5,112 nt of DNA from Thioalkalivibrio nitratireducens. Lineage in GTDB: Bacteria > Pseudomonadota > Gammaproteobacteria > Ectothiorhodospirales > Ectothiorhodospiraceae. This document shows positions 1 through 5,112 of this stretch, piece after piece; within the stretch, counting starts at the first letter, position 1, and each line of letters starts with the position of its first letter. The stretch covers positions 1 through 5,112 of the forward strand of contig JAABSN010000233.1 of NCBI GenBank assembly GCA_011390385.1. The letters are read 5' to 3'. The position numbers and the translations under genes are program-made. Below the pieces are notes generated by a model, which did not search any database, was not told where the DNA came from, and saw nothing but the letters and a program-made list of their open reading frames with translations.

Positions 1-15
1 GAGTGATCGTTTCAT
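1..15 (-). CDS. gspL: Start of the next gene, probably gspL (5 codons only)
   Basis: The gspK stop TGA (14-12) is embedded in ATGA, and the ATG at 15-13 opens a frame reading MKRSL to the window edge. The same ATGA coupling is used at the gspI/gspJ junction. In most gsp operons gspL, the bitopic inner-membrane protein that anchors GspE, follows gspK. The name is inferred from gene order alone, since five residues cannot identify a protein. No clear ribosome binding site is visible upstream, so translation would rely on coupling to gspK. Confidence 0.5.
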
Positions 16-932
16 AGCAGACGTTGCCAGATGATGTCGGGCCAGATCTCGGCCCGGTCGAGAAGCACCTCGAGGCTTACCGTCGCGACGCCGTAGCTTG
101 CACGCCCCGTGACCAGAAAATGGCGACTTCGGATATCGACCGACTGGGGGTCGGTGAGGTCGGCGTTGGGCGGTAGTTTCGATGTGAAATCTGCAAAATT
201 CCGGTACCAGATCCGCTCGCGCTCGGCCACCAGGGTACTGGCCGAAACGCGGTCGAGTCCTGTGGTGATGGCCATCAGCACCTCGGCTGGTGCGGTATTG
301 AGGTTGATCTTGCTCGGCGCCGGCAGGGCTGCAACCAACGGCTGGAGACTGTCGAGCAGAGTATCGTCGAACCCCGGCAGGGTTGATAGTTCGCGCGGAT
401 CCAGGAGCGGTCCGCCAAACGGGGCGGACGACGGCGTCGTCATTAGACTCAACCGGCGCGTCAGCGTGTCGGCGAGGCGTGCAGACTCGGCCGGGGATAC
501 ATCGACAGATTGCAGCAATCGAACAAAGGCTTCGATCGCCATGGGGTCCGGTTCCCCGTCGGGCGCGATATTGTTGAGGTTGAATCGGCCTGACCAGCAC
601 TGAATCTCGCCGCTCACTTCGCCATTTTCGACCGGAGTGGGCGGTACCCGCACCGCCCAGGGCTGACCCGTGTGATCTACGGCGGTTCTGATCTTGTCAT
701 CGGCCAGGATGTTGCGCGCCCAGTCTACGGCGCCCCGTGCCAGGATTCGCGCCTGGGCGAGGTCCTGCTGCCCGGAGGCGCTGTCGATCGATCGGCCAAG
801 CTGCGCGATCATGGTTGCTGCCAGCGCGGCGCAGACGAACATCGCGATCATCGCGAGAAGGATCGCCGCGCCGCCTTGCTCGCGTATCACGCTGGTCACG
901 ATGCGTGTGGCGGGGCGGTTAGCGTAAGGCAT
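12..932 (-). CDS. gspK: GspK, large minor pseudopilin at the pseudopilus tip
   Basis: The largest pseudopilin, placed at the very tip of the pseudopilus above GspI and GspJ. The 306-residue length fits the family (about 300-330). The leader ends REQG, and cleavage after Gly20 would give GAAILLAMIAMFVCAALAAT as the membrane helix. Position +5 is Leu25, not Glu; lack of Glu at +5 is a known GspK feature that fits its place as the first subunit. The large soluble domain shows GRFNLNNI at 115-122, DPRELSTLPGFDDTLL at 178-193, the strongly conserved KINLNTAPAEVLMAI at 208-222, and IRSRHFLVTGRASYG at 267-281. Just before GRFNLNNI the family usually has an Asp; here Cys112 occupies about that place. 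A GGTGAG ribosome binding site lies 8 nt before the ATG at 932. The start overlaps gspJ by 14 nt and the stop overlaps the next ATG as ATGA. Confidence 0.95.
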   Translation of the reverse strand: MPYANRPATRIVTSVIREQGGAAILLAMIAMFVCAALAATMIAQLGRSIDSASGQQDLAQARILARGAVDWARNILADDKIRTAVDHTGQPWAVRVPPTPVENGEVSGEIQCWSGRFNLNNIAPDGEPDPMAIEAFVRLLQSVDVSPAESARLADTLTRRLSLMTTPSSAPFGGPLLDPRELSTLPGFDDTLLDSLQPLVAALPAPSKINLNTAPAEVLMAITTGLDRVSASTLVAERERIWYRNFADFTSKLPPNADLTDPQSVDIRSRHFLVTGRASYGVATVSLEVLLDRAEIWPDIIWQRLL

Positions 933-1536
933 AGATTCGACTCACCGTGCCGATCTGCGGTAACACCAGTTCCAGGCCGATTGCGGCGGGCAAATCCTCG
1001 TCGGGCGCGGCTTCATTTGGCCACGTATCCACCCAACCGCCATTCACCAGAAACAACCACCTCGCATCGTCGACCTCGTCGATCAGCACATCGCGCTCAG
1101 GCGCCTCGGTGCCAGAGAGCGTCTGGCGAGTCCAGTCGATTTGTTGGCGATGGAAGACGAAGCCCGCGCGCTCCGGTCCGCCGCCACCCGCGAGACTCAG
1201 AAAGTGCAGTTCGCGTGTGTCCGTGGTTTGTATCAGCGACATCGGCGGCGGGCGGTCCCCTGCCTCGGTGCGTTGAGGGGCCGCGATCTGGAACAGTTCG
1301 CTCTCGATGATCTGAAAGCTGCGGTTTATGGCTCGCCATCGCACCAGTTCCTGCTCGATGTGCTGGCTGCTCGAGAACATCTGGTTGGTGCCGCGATAGG
1401 TCAGGGTACCCAGCACTGCGAACACCGTTAAGGCCACCATGAGCTCGATCAGGGTCAAACCACGGACGCCCCTAGGGCCGTTATGCCAGATCGCTTCGCG
1501 CGGGCGAAAGGCACGCATGACCGGACGAGCAGTCAT
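919..1536 (-). CDS. gspJ: GspJ, minor pseudopilin
   Basis: Minor pseudopilin, part of the GspI-J-K tip complex. From the ATG at 1536 the precursor is 205 residues, normal for GspJ. A 26-residue leader ends GVRG, followed by LTLIELMVALTVFAVLGTLT; cleavage after Gly26 leaves Leu at +1 (Phe or Met is commoner) and Glu at +5 (residue 31). Later segments resemble the family: RWRAINRSFQIIESELFQIA at 66-85, ELHFLSLAGG at 109-118, and the terminal GTVSRIYALR. The reading frame is open far upstream, to 2082, across gspI, but the peptide there has no pilin features. The start at 1536 is supported by a GGTGAGG ribosome binding site 8 nt upstream, by the ATGA overlap with gspI, and by correct leader length. 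A second in-frame ATG at 1518 is possible. The middle is diverged from well-known GspJ proteins. The 3' end overlaps gspK by 14 nt. Confidence 0.92.
   Translation of the reverse strand: MTARPVMRAFRPREAIWHNGPRGVRGLTLIELMVALTVFAVLGTLTYRGTNQMFSSSQHIEQELVRWRAINRSFQIIESELFQIAAPQRTEAGDRPPPMSLIQTTDTRELHFLSLAGGGGPERAGFVFHRQQIDWTRQTLSGTEAPERDVLIDEVDDARWLFLVNGGWVDTWPNEAAPDEDLPAAIGLELVLPQIGTVSRIYALR
941..946 (-). promoter_or_regulatory. Ribosome binding site for gspK
   Basis: Minus-strand GGTGAG pairs with the GGTGA part of the anti-Shine-Dalgarno complement and sits 8 nt before the gspK ATG at 932, inside gspJ. It supports this ATG as the start and suggests gspK initiates partly on its own despite overlapping gspJ. 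Confidence 0.55.
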
Positions 1537-1958
1537 CGTAAAGGCCTCACCACGAACCCGGACAGGTTTGCCAGCGGGGATGACCCATCGACCTCGAAAA
1601 TCAAGACTTCGACACGCCGGAACAGCGGGTTGGGCGTTGGTTGCACGGTCTGCTCCCAGCGGAAAGTGCGACCGGCCTGCACCGCCTCGCCGTCGCTGCG
1701 CCCGAACGCGGGCCAGCCCTGTTGGGCCCGCAGCAGCGCCAGCTGGTTTTGCGCGACCCAGCTTGCCAACGAATGGTCGCGCAGGGTCTGCGTTGAGTGC
1801 GCCGTCGTGGCTGCAACTCGCAGTCCCGCCATCAGCGCCACCGCCAAAATGGCAAGCGCGATCAGACACTCCAGCAAGGTAAAGCCGTTTCTCCTGGCGT
1901 CGCGGGATTTGCGAGCGGGCGATGCTTGTAGCGGAGGCGCTTGTTTGTCTGAAAACAC
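1533..1958 (-). CDS. gspI: GspI, minor pseudopilin
   Basis: Minor pseudopilin that, with GspJ and GspK, forms the tip complex that starts pseudopilus assembly. The 141-residue precursor has a fairly long 25-residue leader, basic near its end (ARKSRDARRNG), then FTLLECLIALAILAVALMAG. Cleavage after Gly25 leaves Phe at +1 and Glu at +5 (residue 30); Cys31 at +6 is inside the membrane helix. Family signatures follow: ASWVAQNQLALLR at 65-77, the GWPAFG block at 81-86, FRWEQTVQPTPNPLFRRVEV at 99-118, and a C-terminal LSGFVVRPLR. The start is a GTG at 1958. An in-frame TGA at 1970-1968 blocks any earlier start, and no ATG, GTG or TTG lies between 1958 and the pilin helix. No good Shine-Dalgarno precedes it. 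The stop TGA overlaps the gspJ ATG as ATGA. Confidence 0.94.
   Translation of the reverse strand: MFSDKQAPPLQASPARKSRDARRNGFTLLECLIALAILAVALMAGLRVAATTAHSTQTLRDHSLASWVAQNQLALLRAQQGWPAFGRSDGEAVQAGRTFRWEQTVQPTPNPLFRRVEVLIFEVDGSSPLANLSGFVVRPLR
1545..1551 (-). promoter_or_regulatory. Ribosome binding site for gspJ
   Basis: Minus-strand GGTGAGG lies 8 nt before the ATG at 1536, inside the 3' end of gspI. It decides the gspJ start, favouring 1536 over the far upstream extension of the open frame and over the second in-frame ATG at 1518. Confidence 0.6.
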
Positions 1959-1987
1959 GTTGTCGGTTCAGCTTGGGAGAATGAATA

Positions 1988-2497
1988 TCACGAGTCGCGC
2001 TGCGGCTCCCCGAGCGTGACGGCGCCCGTAGGATTGCCGGTGAGCCGGACACGCATCCCGTCGATGTCGATGTCCAGCACAAAACGCGGTGCTCGCTGCG
2101 AGAATACTAGCCGCTGTCGGTCGCCGCGGTCGTTTTTTAACCCGACCCAGTTCATGCCGGCGGGAAAGCTTCGCTCCGAAAACAGCTGGCCGTCCTCGAG
2201 CATGTGCCAGCGACCATCAGTGTCCAGGCGGCTGAAGCGATAACCGTCCGACAAGAGCTCGAAGGCGACCGGCTGGCCGCGCACGCGCGCACGCTCGGCC
2301 GTTGCCTCGAGAACCAGACGAAGCCGCTCGACTTCGCGACCGGTGTCCTGCTGCCGAAGCGACTCGACGCTTAGTGTGATGCCGGCTGCAACCAGGCTGA
2401 CGATCGCGAGTACGATCAGCACCTCGATGAGCGTGAAACCCGGACCCGCCCGTTTGGGCGACGGGGTCCGGCCTGGCGGACGCTTCAAAGCTCCCAT
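1988..2497 (-). CDS. gspH: GspH, minor pseudopilin
   Basis: Minor pseudopilin that sits near the tip of the pseudopilus, next to the GspI-J-K complex. The 169-residue precursor has a 20-residue Lys/Arg/Pro-rich leader ending AGPG, then FTLIEVLIVLAIVSLVAAGI. Cleavage after Gly20 leaves Phe at +1 and Glu at +5 (residue 25). The body follows the GspH pattern: a helix with EVERLRLVLEATAERARVRG at 55-74, then PVAFELLSDGYRFSRLD at 76-92 and GRWHMLEDGQL at 95-105. The ATG at 2497 lies inside the last codons of gspG (13-nt overlap). Only a weak GGG-type ribosome binding site is present, so coupling to gspG is likely. A TTG at codon 4 overlaps the gspG stop, but it has no better upstream site. The stop is followed by a 29-nt gap, the largest in the window. 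Assignment as H rests on both order and sequence. Confidence 0.94.
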   Translation of the reverse strand: MGALKRPPGRTPSPKRAGPGFTLIEVLIVLAIVSLVAAGITLSVESLRQQDTGREVERLRLVLEATAERARVRGQPVAFELLSDGYRFSRLDTDGRWHMLEDGQLFSERSFPAGMNWVGLKNDRGDRQRLVFSQRAPRFVLDIDIDGMRVRLTGNPTGAVTLGEPQRDS

Positions 2498-2922
2498 GAC
2501 CCGATATCGGCGTCGAAGCCACTGCCGCCGGAGCGTCCATCTGCACCAAAACTCATGACGTCGACCTCGCCCCTGAGTCCCGGGTTGAGGTATTGGTAGG
2601 GGGTGCCCCAGGGGTCAGTGGGTAGGCGCTCAAGGTAGGGTTTCCAATTGCCCGGCACTGGCGCGCTCGATGGGCGTTCGATAAGGGCACTCAAGCCCTG
2701 AGCGTTAGACGGGTAATGACGATTGTCGAGCTTGTAAAGGCGCAACGCCTGCATGAGTGCGCCGATGTCCTGTTTGGCTGCGACGACGCGCGCTTCGTCG
2801 GGGCGCCCCATTACACGCGGGACGACGAGCGATGCAAGTACGCCAAGGATCACGATCACGATCATGACCTCGATAAGGGTGAAGCCGCGCTGGTGCGACG
2901 AGTCGATGAGCTTGCGATGCAT
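2485..2922 (-). CDS. gspG: GspG, major pseudopilin of the T2SS
   Basis: Main structural subunit of the periplasmic pseudopilus. The 145-residue precursor has a 13-residue basic leader ending QRG, then FTLIEVMIVIVILGVLASLV. Prepilin peptidase would cut after Gly13, leaving Phe at +1 (N-methylated in the family) and Glu at +5 (residue 18). The soluble domain carries the GspG hallmarks in order: KLDNRHYPSNAQGLSAL at 64-80, TDPWGTPYQYLNPG at 102-115, and the C-terminal DVMSFGADGRSGG at 121-133 followed by DIGSW. Asp121 and Asp128 are seven apart, matching the two Asp side chains that bind calcium in characterised GspG proteins; calcium stabilises the subunit. A clear ribosome binding site precedes the ATG. 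The 3' end overlaps gspH by 13 nt. The double-glycine and DPWG motifs separate it from type IV pilins. Confidence 0.98.
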   Translation of the reverse strand: MHRKLIDSSHQRGFTLIEVMIVIVILGVLASLVVPRVMGRPDEARVVAAKQDIGALMQALRLYKLDNRHYPSNAQGLSALIERPSSAPVPGNWKPYLERLPTDPWGTPYQYLNPGLRGEVDVMSFGADGRSGGSGFDADIGSWEL

Positions 2923-2926
2923 TTAC

Positions 2927-4126
2927 TTACCTCAGAAGCGTGTTGATTTCGATAATCGGCTGCATGACGGCGACGACGATCAGCAGAACCAGTGTGCCCA
3001 TGACGAGCAGCAGCAAGGGCTCGAGCAGACTGGTGAGCGTGGCGGTGCGGTTTTCGTACTCCTGCTGCTGCAGGATTGCCGCACGCTCCAGCAGAGTGTC
3101 GAGTCGCCCGGTGCTCTCGCCGTTGGCGATCATGTGTATCAGCAGCGGCGGAAAGGCGCGGGTTGCACCCAGCGCGCGCGACAGCGATTGGCCCTCGCGG
3201 ACCTTGCCGATGGCCTCGTTGAGCGCGTCCCTCAAGGGGAGCCGGGTGACGACCTGACTGCCGGCCTCGAGTGCGGACAGCAGCGGAACACCGCTCGCCG
3301 TCAGAATCGCCAGCGTGCCGGAGAACCGCGTTGCCTCGAGCGTGCGCAGGTGCCGGCCGATGATCGGCAAGCGAAGCAATGATCGGTCCCATGCGCGCCG
3401 CGCGGGTGCTGCCCGCAAAAGGTAGTGAATCAGCACGATGGTGGCGGCACAAAGGCCGGCAAAAACCCACCCCCAATTGCGCACAAAGTCGGAGAACACG
3501 ATCAGAAGTCTCGTCAGCAGCGGCAGCGTCTGGTTTCCCTGTTCGAACACTGTGACGACTTGCGGCACGACAAAGGCCATGAGTCCGACGATGACGAGAA
3601 TGGCGACGATCGCAACGATGACGGGATAGATCAGCGCCTGAAGCGTCTTCTGGCGAAGTGCGTTGGCGCGTTCGAGGTAGTCTGCAAGCTGAACCATGAC
3701 ATGCGCGAGTTCGCCGGATTTCTCGCCGGCGGCGATCGAGGCGCGATAGATCTCGGGGAAGGCGCGCGGGTAGCGATCCAGCGCGGCCCTGAGACTGAAT
3801 CCCGAGAGAATTTCTGATCGAACGCCGGCCAGAACCCGCCGGCTGTCGTCATTCTCGGCTTGTTCGATGAGCGCAGCCAGTGACTCTTCTACCGTCAAGC
3901 CGGATGCGAGAAGGGTCGACCATTGTCGCGATACTAAGGTGAGCTCAGCGGGTGCGATGCGTCGGCCGGCGCCGCCGATACTGCGGCTCGCGACGTTGTC
4001 GACCTCGAGCGGGAACAGGCCCTGTTCGCGTAGCAGGGTTCGAGCGCTGCGACCGGTATCGGCTTCGAGCACGCCGGACTTCTCAATGCCATCGCGGTCC
4101 AGCGCGCGGTAGCGGAATGCAGTCAT
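2927..4126 (-). CDS. gspF: GspF, T2SS inner-membrane platform protein
   Basis: Polytopic inner-membrane protein of the T2SS assembly platform, working with GspE, GspL and GspM to move pseudopilin subunits into the growing pseudopilus. The 399-residue length is typical. It begins with the family-typical N-terminus MTAFRYRALDRDG. Two T2SSF repeats follow, at about 66-189 and 268-391. Each contains the repeat signature: FPEIYRASIAAGEKSGEL at 123-140 and FPPLLIHMIANGESTGRL at 325-342. Hydrophobic segments at about 166-189, 219-238 and 367-391 give the expected three transmembrane helices. The ATG at 4126 follows the gspE stop after only GCCACC. No strong Shine-Dalgarno is visible, so translation is probably coupled to gspE. 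The stop TAA is followed four bases later by the gspG ATG. PilC of type IV pili is the closest paralogue, excluded here by the gsp context. Confidence 0.97.
   Translation of the reverse strand: MTAFRYRALDRDGIEKSGVLEADTGRSARTLLREQGLFPLEVDNVASRSIGGAGRRIAPAELTLVSRQWSTLLASGLTVEESLAALIEQAENDDSRRVLAGVRSEILSGFSLRAALDRYPRAFPEIYRASIAAGEKSGELAHVMVQLADYLERANALRQKTLQALIYPVIVAIVAILVIVGLMAFVVPQVVTVFEQGNQTLPLLTRLLIVFSDFVRNWGWVFAGLCAATIVLIHYLLRAAPARRAWDRSLLRLPIIGRHLRTLEATRFSGTLAILTASGVPLLSALEAGSQVVTRLPLRDALNEAIGKVREGQSLSRALGATRAFPPLLIHMIANGESTGRLDTLLERAAILQQQEYENRTATLTSLLEPLLLLVMGTLVLLIVVAVMQPIIEINTLLR
2929..2934 (-). promoter_or_regulatory. Ribosome binding site for gspG
   Basis: Minus-strand TGAGGT includes GAGG, ending 7 nt before the gspG ATG at 2922. 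It overlaps the last codons of gspF. This is the best-placed Shine-Dalgarno for the most abundant pseudopilin, and it would let gspG be translated more strongly than its neighbours. Confidence 0.65.
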
Positions 4127-4132
4127 GGTGGC

Positions 4133-5112
4133 TTACTCGCGGGTGACACGGATAAGCTCTTCGAGCGACGTGGCGCCGGCGAGCACGTGGCGCATACCAT
4201 CCTCGCGGAGGCTCTGCATACCCATGTCTGTTGCATGCGCTCTGATATTCGCCTCGTCTGCGCCATCGTGCACCAATCGAGCAATCGCGGTATCCATGGT
4301 CAGGAGCTCGTAAATGCCGCGACGGCCGGCATAGCCAGTATGCTTGCAGGCCGGACACCCGGATGCTTGCCACAGGGTCGCTGGCGTGTCCGCACCCAGC
4401 AGTGTGGCCTCCGTTTCGGTCGGAGTGTGGGCGCTCTTGCAGTCTTCGCACAGGACGCGAACCAGCCGCTGGGCGAGTACGCCGCGCAGGGTCGAGGCGA
4501 GCAGGAAAGGCTCCACGCCCATGTCGACCAATCGGGTCACCGCCGATGCGGTGTCGTTGGTATGCAGGGTGGCGAGCACCAGATGGCCGGTGAGACTTGC
4601 CTGCACCGCGATTTGCGCGGTTTCGAGGTCCCTGATTTCTCCGATCATGATGATGTCCGGATCCTGGCGCAGAATCGCGCGCAGCGCCTTGGCGAATGTC
4701 AGGCCGATCTTTGCGTTGGCGTGAATCTGCCCGACCCCCGGAAGATCGTATTCGACGGGATCCTCGACGGTCACGATATTTTGGCGCGCGGCATCCATGC
4801 CCTGGATTGCCGCGTACAGCGTGGTGCTCTTTCCGGAACCGGTTGGTCCGGTGACAAGCACGATTCCGTGGGGCTGGGTCAGCAGTCGCGAAAACGCGGC
4901 ACGTGCGTCGCTTCCCATGCCGAGGAGGTCCAGACCCAGCCGATCGCCGCTGCGGTCGAGAACTCGCAATACGATGCGTTCGCCATGGGTCGTTGGCAAG
5001 GTGGATACCCTGAGGTCGATTTGTCTGCCGGCCACTCGCAAGCCGATGCGTCCGTCCTGCGGCAGGCGTTTTTCAGCGATATCCAGCGCTGCCATGATCT
5101 TGATGCGCGACG
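4133..5112 (-). CDS. gspE: GspE, type II secretion ATPase (C-terminal part, 5' end outside window)
   Basis: Cytoplasmic secretion ATPase that powers pseudopilus assembly in the T2SS. The frame is open to the window edge: five codons (SRIKI) lie before the ATG at 5095, and they continue the conserved block [20 protein letters not shown], so that ATG is internal. About 325 residues are visible of a protein usually around 500-570 long; the N-terminal domain that binds GspL is missing. Numbered from the internal ATG: Walker A GPTGSGKS at 83-90, Asp box TVEDPVEY at 109-116, Walker B region IIMIGEIRD at 148-156 with the catalytic Glu at 153, and His box LATLHTND at 174-181. A zinc-type tetracysteine module follows, CEDC at 216-219 and CPAC at 247-250 (CX2C-X27-CX2C), typical of GspE and PilB rather than retraction ATPases such as PilT. 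The ending EELIRVTRE is normal for the family. The stop lies 6 nt before gspF. A PilB-type ATPase is the main alternative, but the following gspF-K genes settle it as GspE. Confidence 0.97.
   Translation of the reverse strand, partial: SRIKIMAALDIAEKRLPQDGRIGLRVAGRQIDLRVSTLPTTHGERIVLRVLDRSGDRLGLDLLGMGSDARAAFSRLLTQPHGIVLVTGPTGSGKSTTLYAAIQGMDAARQNIVTVEDPVEYDLPGVGQIHANAKIGLTFAKALRAILRQDPDIIMIGEIRDLETAQIAVQASLTGHLVLATLHTNDTASAVTRLVDMGVEPFLLASTLRGVLAQRLVRVLCEDCKSAHTPTETEATLLGADTPATLWQASGCPACKHTGYAGRRGIYELLTMDTAIARLVHDGADEANIRAHATDMGMQSLREDGMRHVLAGATSLEELIRVTRE

Noticed and set aside
109..603. Plus-strand open frame of 164 codons antisense to gspK.
   Set aside because: Shadow of gspK with no family resemblance.
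672..1310. Plus-strand open frame of 212 codons antisense to gspJ/gspK.
   Set aside because: Arg-, Ser- and Pro-rich composition typical of the complement of GC-rich coding DNA, with no recognisable domain; it straddles two well-supported genes on the other strand.
1959..1987. The 29-nt gspH-gspI gap was examined for a terminator, hairpin or promoter.
   Set aside because: No inverted repeat, T-run or -10/-35 pair that I can support; downstream genes are clearly part of the same cluster.
1537..2082. The gspJ reading frame stays open upstream through all of gspI and into gspH, giving a possible 387-residue protein.
   Set aside because: The extension is an out-of-frame read of gspI, rich in Arg, Ala and Gly with no pilin or domain features. 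It would also bury the prepilin leader, which must be N-terminal. The ribosome site and ATGA overlap at 1536 fix the start.
2847..2868. Short run of near-repeats (gatcac/gatcat) that could look like a tandem repeat or a protein-binding site.
   Set aside because: It encodes the Met-Ile-Val-Ile-Val-Ile stretch of the GspG membrane helix; repeated Ile/Val codons explain it fully.
2753..3382. Plus-strand open frame of 209 codons antisense to gspF/gspG.
   Set aside because: Low-complexity Gln/Arg/Asp-rich product mirroring the hydrophobic codons of gspF; no motif, and both opposite genes are certain.
2862..3476. Minus-strand 204-codon frame overlapping gspF in another phase.
   Set aside because: His/Arg/Ala-rich off-frame read of gspF, ending inside gspG; no domain features.
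4124..4132. GCCACCATG at the gspF start resembles a eukaryotic Kozak sequence.
   Set aside because: Chance match of nine bases in a bacterial operon; the six bases are simply the gspE-gspF gap.

Overview
The window is a single run of type II secretion system (T2SS, general secretory pathway) genes, all read from the minus strand. It looks like a chromosomal gsp operon from a GC-rich proteobacterium. By eye the GC content is about 60%, and the gene order E-F-G-H-I-J-K-L with end-to-start overlaps is the classic proteobacterial arrangement. A gammaproteobacterium is plausible, but nothing in the window fixes the genus.

Layout in the direction of transcription (high to low coordinates): the C-terminal part of the GspE ATPase (5112-4133, cut by the window edge); the inner-membrane platform protein GspF (4126-2927); the major pseudopilin GspG (2922-2485); the minor pseudopilins GspH (2497-1988), GspI (1958-1533), GspJ (1536-919) and GspK (932-12); and the first five codons of the next gene, very probably gspL (15-1). 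Junctions E/F to K/L are, in order: 6-nt gap, 4-nt gap, 13-nt overlap, 29-nt gap, 4-nt ATGA overlap, 14-nt overlap, 4-nt ATGA overlap. This spacing implies one polycistronic mRNA with strong translational coupling. I see no internal promoter, terminator, RNA gene, mobile element, CRISPR array or long repeat. No gene-free stretch exceeds 29 bases.

How the parts work together, from established T2SS knowledge: GspE hydrolyses ATP at the cytoplasmic face and works through GspL/GspM and GspF. It drives assembly of GspG into a short periplasmic pseudopilus, capped by the GspI-J-K tip complex with GspH next to it. The pseudopilus pushes folded periplasmic proteins out through the GspD secretin. All five pseudopilins here carry type IV prepilin leaders, so they need a GspO/PilD prepilin peptidase. 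That peptidase, GspC, GspD, the rest of GspL, and GspM are not in this window.

I found no previously undescribed system. The points worth a second look are small: an unusual GTG start without a Shine-Dalgarno for gspI, divergent positions in GspJ and GspK, and the inferred gspL start.
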